Shown: positions 8,590 through 16,723 of the stretch, piece by piece
Numbering within the stretch: position 1 is the first letter of the stretch
How the letters are laid out: the number at the start of each line of letters is the position of its first letter
Origin: Ruegeria sp. A3M17
GTDB lineage: Bacteria; Pseudomonadota; Alphaproteobacteria; Rhodobacterales; Rhodobacteraceae
Direction: 5' to 3'
Length of the DNA: 64,000 nt
NCBI RefSeq assembly: GCF_003318255.1
Contig: NZ_QOCF01000028.1
Coordinates: forward strand, 124,001 to 188,000
Notes under the pieces: model-generated
Seen by the model: only the letters and a program-made list of their open reading frames with translations
Database searches by the model: none
What the model was told of the DNA's origin: nothing
Position numbers and translations under genes: made by a program

Positions 8590-8940
8590 ATGATGAAAAC
8601 AGCTATTATAACGACAACGGTCATTCTGTTGGCCAGTGCAACCTTGGCGGAAACAGTGGCTGAACTGCACGAAAAGGAACTGAACGCCATTGATTCCAAC
8701 AACGATGGCTTCCTGTCCAAGGACGAGTTCAACGCCTTTTCGGATTATGCCTTTCAGGAAATGGACGAAGACAAGAATGGAACGCTGGGTCTGGAAGAAG
8801 CCAAGCCGTTTCTGGACATAAAGCAGTTTCAAAACGTTGACCGCAACAACGACAGCTTTATCTCACGATCAGAGTATGACCTGCAGATGGGCGATGATTT
8901 CCTGGCCGCCGATCAGGACGGAAACGGCCAGTTGGATTGA
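8590..8940 (+). CDS. Exported EF-hand calcium-binding protein
   Basis: 116 residues. The first 20 residues form a signal peptide (IITTTVILLASATLA). Several EF-hand loops follow: DSNNDGFLSKDEF, DEDKNGTLGLEEA, DRNNDSFISRSEY, and a partial DQDGNGQLD at the very C-terminus. It likely binds Ca2+ in the periplasm. The ATG at 8590 or 8593 is preceded by GAGGAG (8578-8583). It lies between two small lipoprotein genes on the same strand. Confidence 0.85.
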   Translation: MMKTAIITTTVILLASATLAETVAELHEKELNAIDSNNDGFLSKDEFNAFSDYAFQEMDEDKNGTLGLEEAKPFLDIKQFQNVDRNNDSFISRSEYDLQMGDDFLAADQDGNGQLD

Positions 8941-8973
8941 TCGCACGACCGGGCTGAACGATAGGAGCGTGGT

Positions 8974-9282
8974 ATGAAAAAGTGGATGGCCTTCGGCATT
9001 CTGGGGTTTCTTGCCGCCTGTGATACGCCGCAGGCCCCCGTGGTGACCGGACCGAACGGACAGCCCCAGATCCAGATCAGTACTTCGGGCCTGACGTGCT
9101 ATGATACGCGTTGTTTGGACATCAACCCGGCCGCGCGCAGCGTTCGATCGGTTGGGAATCGGACAGCCGGTATTCCACGAGACATCGACGTCAGCAACGG
9201 TACGGTAACACCCGCCGAATTCCGTCGTCTGGGTGAAATCGCTTCCCTGGCCGGGGGTATGGGATCCAGAGGGGACCGTTAA
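8974..9282 (+). CDS. Small lipoprotein of unknown function
   Basis: 102 residues with a short signal sequence and lipobox LAAC (Cys16: [11 protein letters not shown]). The mature part contains two cysteines in TCYDTRCLD that could form a disulfide. I recognise no family. It follows the EF-hand gene by 33 bp and its end overlaps the convergent phhB stop by three bases. Confidence 0.75.
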   Translation: MKKWMAFGILGFLAACDTPQAPVVTGPNGQPQIQISTSGLTCYDTRCLDINPAARSVRSVGNRTAGIPRDIDVSNGTVTPAEFRRLGEIASLAGGMGSRGDR

Positions 9283-9572
9283 ACGAGGCTGTCCATTTTA
9301 CGCGCCAACTTAGCATCCAGCGCTGACAAACCGCCCACATCATGGGTGGACAGGACGACCTCGACCGTGCGGTACACGTTTGACCATTCGGGATGGTGGT
9401 TCCATTTCTCGGCAAAGATCGCCACCTGGGTCATCCAGCCAAAGGCATGAACAAAATCTTCGAATATGAAGGTTTTGGTGATTGCGTCCCGGTCGGTGAC
9501 CATGGTCCAGCCGTTGTCGAACAGCGGATCAAGAAGAGGGCCGCGTGTCTCGGTCGACAATAGTTCCGTCAT
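9279..9572 (-). CDS. phhB: 4a-hydroxytetrahydrobiopterin dehydratase (pterin-4a-carbinolamine dehydratase)
   Basis: 97 residues from ATG 9572. The family signature is present: [12 protein letters not shown], the paired histidines in WNHHPEW, and [17 protein letters not shown]. The enzyme recycles the carbinolamine left by aromatic amino acid hydroxylases, although no such hydroxylase is in the window; in bacteria it also acts as a folate/molybdopterin-related accessory. The ATG overlaps the end of the upstream acyltransferase gene by four bases. Confidence 0.92.
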   Translation of the reverse strand: MTELLSTETRGPLLDPLFDNGWTMVTDRDAITKTFIFEDFVHAFGWMTQVAIFAEKWNHHPEWSNVYRTVEVVLSTHDVGGLSALDAKLARKMDSLV

Positions 9573-10756
9573 TGCTGTTCCTCCGGATTCGATTTTCTGA
9601 ACGGACCATAGTCCGTCAGAATCTCGATCTCTTCTCCCACTGCGTGGGCCTCGGCGTCCAGATATTTCTTGATCGCATCGGCAAAGCCCGGGTCGTTGAC
9701 CCAATGCAAGCTGTGCGTGCGCGTGGGCAAGTAACCGCGCGCCAGCTTATGTTCACCCTGCGCGCCTGCTTCGACCCGCGCCAGACCTTCCGCAATGGCA
9801 AAGTCGATCGCCCTATAATAGCACAGTTCGAAATGCAGGCAGGCGTGATGTTCAGTGCAACCCCAATACCGCCCAAAAAGCGTTTCGCGGCCGATGAAAT
9901 TCAAAGCCCCGGCGATGGGGTATCCGTCCCGTTCAGCCAGCACCAAGGCCATGTCGTCCGTCATGGTTTCATGTGCAATATCAAAGAATTGGCGAGTCAG
10001 ATAGGGCGCGCCCCACTTACGGGACCCGGTGTCCTGATAGAACTGCCAGAAGGCATCCCAGTGTTCGGGGCGCAGGTCATCCCCTGTCAGCGTGCGGATT
10101 TCGCCGCCAAAATCGATGGCCTGCGCGCGTTCTTTGCGGATGTTTTTGCGCTTGCGCGATGATAAAGCCGCAAGAAATCCGTCGAAATGCTGGTATTCGT
10201 CATTCAGCCAGTGAAATTGCTGTGACTGGCGCAGCATAAGGCCCATCTGTTCGCCCGCCATCGCCTCGGCTTCGGTGCAGAAAGTCGCGTGGACCGAAGA
10301 CACCTGATTGTCCGCAGCCAATTGCACCGCCCCCTGCACCAGCGCAGACATGCCAACCGAGTCATAGCCGGGGCGCACCAGAAAACGCCGACCTGTTGCG
10401 GGGGTGAATGGTACGGCGATCTGCAGCTTGGGATAATACCGACCCCCGGCGCCTTCATAGGCATGCGCCCAGTTGTGGTCGAAGATATATTCGCCCTGAC
10501 TGTGGGATTTGGCATACATCGGCGCCACCGCGATCAGCATCCCGTCCAGATAGGCCGTCAGGTATTGCGGCTGCCAGCCAGTTTCGCGCCCGACCGAGCC
10601 GCTGTGCTCAAGTGCAAGAAGAAACCGGTGGGTGGTAAACGGATCAAGCGGACGGCCGCCATCGGCAACCTCGGGACAGGCGCAGCTGTCCCATTCCGCC
10701 GCAGATATCTGCGACAGCGAGCCCAGCACCCGAACCTCGATCTGTGCCTGATCCAT
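9569..10756 (-). CDS. FemAB/GNAT-like acyltransferase (DUF482, peptidoglycan-recognition type)
   Basis: 395 residues matching the COG3146/DUF482 pattern: [31 protein letters not shown] near 95-110, [14 protein letters not shown], and a C-terminal GNAT-like half with [16 protein letters not shown] and [15 protein letters not shown]. These proteins are thought to transfer an acyl or aminoacyl group, but no substrate is established. It is the third gene of a ridA-GDPD-acyltransferase-phhB operon on the minus strand. Confidence 0.85.
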   Translation of the reverse strand: MDQAQIEVRVLGSLSQISAAEWDSCACPEVADGGRPLDPFTTHRFLLALEHSGSVGRETGWQPQYLTAYLDGMLIAVAPMYAKSHSQGEYIFDHNWAHAYEGAGGRYYPKLQIAVPFTPATGRRFLVRPGYDSVGMSALVQGAVQLAADNQVSSVHATFCTEAEAMAGEQMGLMLRQSQQFHWLNDEYQHFDGFLAALSSRKRKNIRKERAQAIDFGGEIRTLTGDDLRPEHWDAFWQFYQDTGSRKWGAPYLTRQFFDIAHETMTDDMALVLAERDGYPIAGALNFIGRETLFGRYWGCTEHHACLHFELCYYRAIDFAIAEGLARVEAGAQGEHKLARGYLPTRTHSLHWVNDPGFADAIKKYLDAEAHAVGEEIEILTDYGPFRKSNPEEQQ

Positions 10757-10801
10757 TTGCCCTCCGCCTCTGATCTTTATCTGTGACGTCGCAGGGCTGG
10801 T

Positions 10802-11569
10802 TCAACCCGGTTGTGCAGCCAGATATCCTTCGAACGTCACATTGTCCGCAACTTCGCGGGCCTCTGCCTCTTGTTCAGGCGACCGCACAGTCCAGCACAG
10901 GATCGGTACACCGCGTGCCTTCAGTTCGGCCACGCGGGGGCGGTCAAGGTCTTCGACCTCATGGCTAATGAAACTGGCCCCTACACGGTCGAAATCCGGA
11001 ATGTCGCGCAGGTGGTCACAAACACCCTGAGGTAAAAGCTCGACCTTGGGCTGGTACGATCCCGTCACGATGCCACGCGGCAGATGCGGTGCCAGCCGCG
11101 CCAGTTCAGCGACCGAGTTTGGGTTGAACGACATCAACGCCACCGGCCCATCGTAACCTGACAATGCACGCACCGCTTCTTGTTCCAGCGGGCCCACGGA
11201 TGTGCCCATCGCGCCGTCCTGATCTTTGAATTCGATCAGCAGCGGTACTTTGCCTGACACGATTTGTAGCACCTCATCCAGCGTCGGGATACCATCGTCG
11301 GCGTGCAACAGCGTGGTGCCTGACGCCTGAACCGACGTGATCTGCTGGATCGGACCGGACTGCCCGGTCAGGCGGGTCATGTCATAGTCATGAAACACCA
11401 TGGCCCGGTTGTCCGAGGTCCGTTGCAGATCAATCTCAATCCCATACCCGGCGTCCACGGCGGCGCGAATGGCCGCCCGGCTGTTTTCCGGGCGGTTGTC
11501 CTGTTTGTCGTGCAGCGCACGATGCGCCAGCGGGACTTGAAGGAATACGTCAGGCAGTGCGGGCGTCAT
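10802..11569 (-). CDS. Glycerophosphodiester phosphodiesterase
   Basis: 255 residues with a GDPD-type TIM barrel: catalytic HR in LAHRALHD, NRPENS, the metal ligands in GIEIDLQRT, and the second catalytic histidine in VFHDYDMTRLTG; LIEFKDQ supplies a further acidic ligand. It hydrolyses deacylated phospholipids to glycerol 3-phosphate and an alcohol. No signal peptide is visible, so it is probably cytoplasmic. Its start overlaps the ridA stop (11566-11569). Confidence 0.92.
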   Translation of the reverse strand: MTPALPDVFLQVPLAHRALHDKQDNRPENSRAAIRAAVDAGYGIEIDLQRTSDNRAMVFHDYDMTRLTGQSGPIQQITSVQASGTTLLHADDGIPTLDEVLQIVSGKVPLLIEFKDQDGAMGTSVGPLEQEAVRALSGYDGPVALMSFNPNSVAELARLAPHLPRGIVTGSYQPKVELLPQGVCDHLRDIPDFDRVGASFISHEVEDLDRPRVAELKARGVPILCWTVRSPEQEAEAREVADNVTFEGYLAAQPG

Positions 11570-12021
11570 TGAACTTCGAAGATACCTTCGATCTCAACCG
11601 CGACGCCCAAGGGCAGTGCCGCCGCACTGACGGCCGAACGCGAATGGCGACCTGCATCGCCCAGCGCTTCGACCAAAAAGTCCGACGCGCCGTTGATGAC
11701 CTGCGGCTGCGCAGTGAAATCTGCGGTCGAGTTCACGAACCCGGTCAGCTTGATGACGCGCACCAACTTTTCGATATCGCCACCGCAGGCCGCTTTGACC
11801 TGCGCCAGAAGGTTGATCGCACATACCTTAGCCGCAGCAGCGCCTGCTTCGACTTCCATGTTGTCGCCCAGCTTGCCAGTGATCAGATCATCCGCCTTCG
11901 AGATCTGCCCCGAGACATAGACGATATTGCCCACGCGCACGAAGGGCACGTAGTTGGCCGCCGGCGCAGGAGCGTCCGGTAGGTTGACACCCAGGCTTTC
12001 CAGTTTCGCCGCGATGCTCAT
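11566..12021 (-). CDS. RidA family protein (YjgF/YER057c/UK114)
   Basis: 151 residues from ATG 12021 with GGGAGGAG just upstream on the minus strand. The family features are YVPFVRVGNIVYVSGQI and NLLAQVKAACGG...VRVIKLTGFVNS. It belongs to the longer RidA-like subgroup in which the last segment (PLGVAVEIEGIFEV) is conserved. RidA hydrolyses reactive enamine/imine intermediates from PLP enzymes; longer paralogues may differ. First gene of the four-gene operon. Confidence 0.88.
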   Translation of the reverse strand: MSIAAKLESLGVNLPDAPAPAANYVPFVRVGNIVYVSGQISKADDLITGKLGDNMEVEAGAAAAKVCAINLLAQVKAACGGDIEKLVRVIKLTGFVNSTADFTAQPQVINGASDFLVEALGDAGRHSRSAVSAAALPLGVAVEIEGIFEVQ

Positions 12022-12267
12022 GAGGTCTCCTCCCAAATTTGAGTCGGGGCGAAGCTAACCGGGAAGGCAGGGATCGAAAAGTGCGAAAACGGCGATGTGA
12101 CCTACGCCGGCTGTGGGCGTAACTTTTCTTATTCTGAACTGTTGAACCTGTGTCACTTTACGTTGGCCTATTCGGCAGGTTAAACGCTATCTGTTTCATA
12201 TTGGTGGCGAAACGCCTATGTGACTTTGGGTAGGCCGGGCACAACGGCCAAAGAGAGTATTGATTAA

Positions 12268-13140
12268 GTGTTCGGGCACGGACTGTCCGAACGTTTTGGA
12301 GTGGCAAAGACCGTGTTGAGCAGAATCAGCCTAAAACCCCTGATCGTTGTGTCCGTATTGGCAGTTCTCAGCGCTTGCACCACACGCCCTCCGGAGGGTG
12401 TTCAGCAAGGTGAAGCATTTGATCCGTACGAAAGCAACAACCGGGGCATCCACAAGTTTAACCTTGGCGTCGACCGGTTTCTGTTTCGCCCGGCCTCAAA
12501 AGGGTACGTAAAGATCGTCCCCGACCCGATGGTGACCAGCTTCAACCATTTTGCCGAAAACCTGACGATGCCGGGCCAAGCCGTGGACTACCTGCTTCAA
12601 GGCAACCTCAAGCAGTCAGGCAACGCATTGCTGCAGTTTGTGATCAACACGACCGTTGGTGGCCTGGGGTTGTCAGCCCCGGCCGACGAGCTGAACCTTC
12701 CGCCTGTGGATACCGATTTCGGTGAAACGCTGCACGTCTGGGGTTTCGGCGAGGGCGCATATGTCGAGCTGCCCCTCTACGGCCCGTCAACGCAGCGGGA
12801 CTCGATTGGCGTTATCGTCAACCTGTTCTCGAACCCGATCAACTTCTCTCCGGTCCGTCCGGTCGACAATATCGGCGTCTATGCCGAGGTCGTGCGCCGG
12901 ATGGGTGATCGGGGGCGTTTTTCGGACACGGTCGACTCGATCCTATATGAAAGCGCCGACAGTTATGCGCAGGCGCGGACCATTTACCTACAAAATCGCC
13001 GCTTTGAACTGGCGAGAGACGACGAAGAAACCTATCTGGGTCTCTATGACGACCCTTATGCAGACAACGGGACCGACCCTGTCAGAGATCCGTACCTAGA
13101 CCCATACGAGGACCCCTATGAGGACCCCTATGCCGAGTAA
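12268..13140 (+). CDS. mlaA: MlaA/VacJ family outer-membrane lipoprotein
   Basis: 290 residues from GTG 12268 (a second GTG at 12301 is an alternative start). The signal sequence ends in lipobox LSAC (Cys37, or Cys26 from the second start). The mature protein has the MlaA core: FDPYESNNRGIHKFNLGVDRF, LTMPGQAVDYLLQG, DFGETLHVWGFGEGAYVELPLYGPST. It extracts mislocalised phospholipid from the outer leaflet of the outer membrane and passes it to MlaC. The C-terminus is an acidic tandem repeat of DPYx units, unusual for the family. mlaBDEF are not in the window. A 246-bp gap separates it from divergent ridA. Confidence 0.92.
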   Translation: MFGHGLSERFGVAKTVLSRISLKPLIVVSVLAVLSACTTRPPEGVQQGEAFDPYESNNRGIHKFNLGVDRFLFRPASKGYVKIVPDPMVTSFNHFAENLTMPGQAVDYLLQGNLKQSGNALLQFVINTTVGGLGLSAPADELNLPPVDTDFGETLHVWGFGEGAYVELPLYGPSTQRDSIGVIVNLFSNPINFSPVRPVDNIGVYAEVVRRMGDRGRFSDTVDSILYESADSYAQARTIYLQNRRFELARDDEETYLGLYDDPYADNGTDPVRDPYLDPYEDPYEDPYAE

Positions 13141-13729
13141 CCATATGAACCGGCGCGGTTTTGTCGCCACTGGCCTTGCCGGCCTGGCACTGACCGCCCT
13201 GCCCTTTTCCGCCTTTGCCCAGACTGAAGCCAGCGCCAAGGCTCTGGTCGTCAGTGTCGTGGATGACATCAACCGCATTATCGCGTCGGGCAAATCCGAA
13301 AAGGCGATGATCCGCGATTTCGAAAAGGTCTTTGTGCAATATGCCGATGTGCCGATCATGGCACGTTATGTGCTGGGGGCGGACGCCCGTTCGGCCAGCC
13401 CGTCGCAGTTGAAGCAGTTCACCAGAGCCTTTCAGGGCTATATCTCGAACAAATATGGCCGACGTTTCCGCGAATTCATTGGTGGGCAAGTCACCGTCCG
13501 GAAGGCCCGGAAAATCAAGGCCGGTTACGAGGTACGCACCTCGGTTAAGCTGCAGGGTTCGTCCCCGTTCGAGGTGACATTCCTGGTGTCGGACAAATCG
13601 GGCCGCGACAAGTTCTTCAACATGTTCATCGAAGGGGTGAATATGCTGCTGACCGAACGGACCGAGGTCGGCGCGATGCTGGACGCCCGCGGTGGGGACC
13701 TGAACCGTCTGATCAAGGACTTGAGCTAG
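13130..13729 (+). CDS. mlaC: MlaC family phospholipid-binding periplasmic protein
   Basis: 199 residues from ATG 13130, whose ribosome binding site GAGGA (13120-13124) lies in the last codons of mlaA; ATGs at 13118 and 13145 are alternatives. The N-terminus NRRGFVATGLAGLALTA ending AFA looks like a twin-arginine signal peptide. The MlaC/Ttg2D domain follows (YGRRFREFIGGQ; SPFEVTFLVSD). It shuttles phospholipids across the periplasm between MlaA and an inner-membrane Mla ABC complex. The 10-bp overlap with mlaA implies coupled translation. Confidence 0.9.
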   Translation: MPSNHMNRRGFVATGLAGLALTALPFSAFAQTEASAKALVVSVVDDINRIIASGKSEKAMIRDFEKVFVQYADVPIMARYVLGADARSASPSQLKQFTRAFQGYISNKYGRRFREFIGGQVTVRKARKIKAGYEVRTSVKLQGSSPFEVTFLVSDKSGRDKFFNMFIEGVNMLLTERTEVGAMLDARGGDLNRLIKDLS

Positions 13730-13763
13730 AACAAGATCAGCTGACTCGGTTCAAACGCAAAGA

Positions 13764-13798
13764 AACGCCGCGCGAACTCAATCGCGCGGCGTTTTTTC
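13764..13798. terminator. Intrinsic terminator between mlaC and the sugar ABC operon
   Basis: A perfect 12-bp stem AACGCCGCGCGA (13764-13775) / TCGCGCGGCGTT (13782-13793) with a six-base loop, followed by TTTTCTT on the plus strand and by a shorter T-rich run on the minus strand. It sits between convergent genes (mlaC stop 13729; ATPase stop 13801) and can serve both. Confidence 0.93.
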
Positions 13799-13800
13799 TT

Positions 13801-14898
13801 TTAATTCAAGCGCTCGCCGGTTTCCTTGGCGAAGTACGATACTTTGCTCATATCAAACGCCAAGTTCAGCATCTTGCCTGCCTGCGCGCTGGTTTCGGCA
13901 TGTAACCTTGCGGTCACCTGCTTGCCGCCCAGTTCTGATACGACATAGGTGTCGGCCCCTGCAGGTTCGACCATATCGACCATGCACGCCGCTTCCTGCA
14001 CGCCATCGCCCGCACGGAACCCGGCCTCGGCGATATCCTCGGGGCGCAAACCCAGGATCACATCCTCGGGCAACGCCAGATCGCGCGCATCGTTCAGAAC
14101 CAGCGTTTCGCCGGCTTCACGCGAGATGACGATCTGTGTACCCGATCCGTGTTTTGTGACCTGCGCAGGGATCAGATTCATTGCCGGCGAGCCCATGAAA
14201 TCGGCGACAAACAGATTGGCCGGGTTGTTATAAATCTCGGCTGGGCTGCCGATCTGCTGCACGATACCGCCCTTCAAGACCACGATTTTGGTGGCCAGCG
14301 TCATCGCCTCAATCTGATCGTGGGTCACGTAGACGATGGAAGCGTCCAAAGTCTGGTGCAGCTTCTTGATCTCGGTCCGCATCTCAACCCGAAGCTTGGC
14401 ATCGAGGTTCGACAGCGGTTCATCAAACAGGAATAGCTTGGGATCGCGCACCAGTGCCCGGCCCATCGCCACACGCTGACGCTGACCACCGGATAGCTGG
14501 CTGGGACGACGGTTCAGCAGCGGTTCGATTTGCAAAAGCGAGGCCACATCGTTCAGTTTGGCCTCCTGCGTTGCCTGATCGACCCCGCGCACCTTCATGC
14601 CGAAGGTGATGTTCTTGGCCACGCTCATCGTCGGATACAAAGCGTAGGATTGGAACACCATCGCGATGTCGCGGTCCTTGGGGCTGACATGGGTCATGTC
14701 TTTGCCACCAATCGCCAGCGTCCCGTCGGTGATTTCCTCCAACCCCGCAATACAGTTCAGCAGCGTGGATTTACCGCAGCCCGAGGGGCCGACCAGCACC
14801 AGGAAATCGCCCGGTTCGATTGAGATGTTGATGTCTTTCAGAATCTCGGTTGCACCGTAATTCTTGTAGAGTTTGTTGATATCAAGGATGGGAGCCAT
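13801..14898 (-). CDS. Sugar ABC transporter ATP-binding protein (CUT1, MalK/UgpC-like)
   Basis: 365 residues. Walker A GPSGCGKST, Q-loop MVFQSYALYPTMSV, signature [15 protein letters not shown], Walker B LFLFDEPLSNLDA and the H-loop VTHDQ are all intact, followed by an OB/TOBE regulatory C-terminal domain (GLRPEDI). This long form is typical of MalK-like ATPases of CUT1 importers. It powers the permease pair at 14902-16666 and ends the leftward operon SBP-permease-permease-ATPase. Confidence 0.95.
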   Translation of the reverse strand: MAPILDINKLYKNYGATEILKDINISIEPGDFLVLVGPSGCGKSTLLNCIAGLEEITDGTLAIGGKDMTHVSPKDRDIAMVFQSYALYPTMSVAKNITFGMKVRGVDQATQEAKLNDVASLLQIEPLLNRRPSQLSGGQRQRVAMGRALVRDPKLFLFDEPLSNLDAKLRVEMRTEIKKLHQTLDASIVYVTHDQIEAMTLATKIVVLKGGIVQQIGSPAEIYNNPANLFVADFMGSPAMNLIPAQVTKHGSGTQIVISREAGETLVLNDARDLALPEDVILGLRPEDIAEAGFRAGDGVQEAACMVDMVEPAGADTYVVSELGGKQVTARLHAETSAQAGKMLNLAFDMSKVSYFAKETGERLN

Positions 14899-14901
14899 GG
14901 G

Positions 14902-15801
14902 TTATCCCTTCACAGAGCCAGCGGTCAGGCCGCGGATGAAATACTTACCGGCAACGACATAGACAAGCAGCGTCGGCAGCCCCGCGATGATCGCGGCGGC
15001 CATGTCGACGTTGTACTCTTTGACGCCGGTGGTGGAGTTTACGATGTTGTTGAGTGCCACGGTCACGGGTTGCGTGCCCGCCTGGCTGAACGACACGCCG
15101 AACAGGAAGTCGTTCCATATCTGCGTGAACTGCCAGATCACGGTCACCACGATGATCGGCAGTGACAGCGGCATAAAGATCGACCAGAAAATCCGCAGAA
15201 AACCTGCCCCATCGACCCGGGCCGCCTTGGTCAGCTCGGACGGAATGGTAACATAGTAGTTGCGGAAAAACAGCGTGGTGAAGCCCAGCCCGTAGATCAC
15301 GTGGACAAAGATCAGGCCCGGAATGGTTCCGGCGATCCCCATCATGCCCAGCAGGCGTGCCATTGGCAGCAGAACAACCTGGAACGGGATGAAGCAACCA
15401 AACAGCATCAGCGAGAAGATGATATTGGCCCCTTTAAACCGCCATTGGGCGACGACATAGCCGTTCAGCGCACCTATCAGGGTCGACAAAAACACCGCAG
15501 GCACCGCGATCAGGACCGAGTTCCAGAAGTAAGGCCGCAGACCTTCACATTGGATACCGGTACAAGCGCCTGACCACGCGGTTTTCCAGGCGTCAAAGCT
15601 GACTTCTCGGGGCAGCGAGATCAGGGACCCGGTGCGGATTTCCTCAAGGCTTTTCAACGATGTGGTTAACATCACGAACAGCGGCATCAGGTAGTACAGC
15701 GCGAACAGGCCCAGCAGGACGTAAAGCAGCCAACGAAGGGCAATCTTGCCGGTGGCGCTCTGCGTGCGGGTTTGGGTTTGGGGCATCGACAGATCAGTCA
15801 T
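14902..15801 (-). CDS. Sugar ABC transporter permease (MalG/GtsC-like)
   Basis: 299 residues with six predicted membrane helices beginning at WLLYVLLGLFALYYLMPLFVML. The cytoplasmic EAA loop is ELTKAARVDGAGFLRIFWSI, the contact point for the ATPase. It overlaps the upstream permease by eight bases. With its partner it forms the membrane channel of a carbohydrate importer; similarity of the binding protein to GtsA suggests glucose or mannose. Confidence 0.93.
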   Translation of the reverse strand: MTDLSMPQTQTRTQSATGKIALRWLLYVLLGLFALYYLMPLFVMLTTSLKSLEEIRTGSLISLPREVSFDAWKTAWSGACTGIQCEGLRPYFWNSVLIAVPAVFLSTLIGALNGYVVAQWRFKGANIIFSLMLFGCFIPFQVVLLPMARLLGMMGIAGTIPGLIFVHVIYGLGFTTLFFRNYYVTIPSELTKAARVDGAGFLRIFWSIFMPLSLPIIVVTVIWQFTQIWNDFLFGVSFSQAGTQPVTVALNNIVNSTTGVKEYNVDMAAAIIAGLPTLLVYVVAGKYFIRGLTAGSVKG

Positions 15802-16666
15802 TTTTCGCCCTCAACTCTGAATAAAGATATGGAACCACGATGGCAAAGACGACGAGCATCATGATCATCGCAGACGACGCCGCCTGACCGATATCGCCGC
15901 GCGAAAACGCCATGGCATACATGTATGTGGCTGGCAGATCAGTCGCATAGCCCGGACCACCACCTGTCAACGCGATGACAAGGTCAAAGCTCTTGATCGC
16001 AAGGTGGGCCAGCACGATGAAGGCCGACAGGAAGATCGGTGCCATCGACGGGATGATAATCGCCGTATAGATGCGCCATGTGGGGATACCATCGACCTGC
16101 GCGGCCTTGATGATCTCACCATCTACCGACCGAAGCCCGGCCAAAAACAGCGCCATCACAAAGCCCGAGCTCTGCCAGATCGCGGCAATCACGATCGTGT
16201 AGATAGCGTAATCGGGGTTTACCAGCCAATCGAATTCGAAATTCGGAAAGCCCCAGCCCTGCACCATGGATTCAATGCCTAACCCTGGGTTCAGGATCCA
16301 CTTCCACGCGGTGCCGGTCACGATCATCGACAGTGCCATCGGGTACAGGTAGATGGTGCGAATGACCCCTTCGACGCGGATCTTTTGATCCAGCAGGATG
16401 GCCAGCAACAGCCCCAGCACCATCGCGATCACGATGAACAGCGCGCCAAAGATATACAGGTTGTTGATTGCCGTATCCCAGCGAGGGGAATCGAACAGGC
16501 GTTCATACTGAATGAAACCATGGATCTCGTATTTCGGCAGTAGTTTCGATCGGGTCAGCGACACCCATGCGGTCCATCCGATAAATCCGTAGACAAAAAT
16601 CAATACGGCGATGAACGACGGTGCCAGCACCACCTTGGGCAGGTGGTTTTCCAGCCATTCGGACAT
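15794..16666 (-). CDS. Sugar ABC transporter permease (MalF/GtsB-like)
   Basis: 290 residues, six predicted membrane helices starting at VVLAPSFIAVLIFVYGFIGW. The EAA loop is IIKAAQVDGIPTWRIYTAII. It is the second gene of the operon and starts 57 bp after the binding-protein gene, a gap that contains an 11-bp hairpin. GGAGG lies just before the ATG. Confidence 0.93.
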   Translation of the reverse strand: MSEWLENHLPKVVLAPSFIAVLIFVYGFIGWTAWVSLTRSKLLPKYEIHGFIQYERLFDSPRWDTAINNLYIFGALFIVIAMVLGLLLAILLDQKIRVEGVIRTIYLYPMALSMIVTGTAWKWILNPGLGIESMVQGWGFPNFEFDWLVNPDYAIYTIVIAAIWQSSGFVMALFLAGLRSVDGEIIKAAQVDGIPTWRIYTAIIIPSMAPIFLSAFIVLAHLAIKSFDLVIALTGGGPGYATDLPATYMYAMAFSRGDIGQAASSAMIMMLVVFAIVVPYLYSELRAKND

Positions 16667-16686
16667 TTTTTCCTCCGGGGAAAAGT

Positions 16687-16715
16687 GCTCTGCCCCTCAG
16701 TATAAGGGGCAGAGC
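16687..16715. promoter_or_regulatory. Intercistronic hairpin between binding-protein and permease genes
   Basis: GCTCTGCCCCT (16687-16697) and AGGGGCAGAGC (16705-16715) form a perfect 11-bp stem with a seven-base loop. On the minus-strand transcript it follows the binding-protein stop and is trailed by only a short U stretch. Such hairpins usually stabilise the binding-protein mRNA or cause partial termination, giving more binding protein than permease. Confidence 0.75.
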
Positions 16716-16723
16716 GTTTTGGA

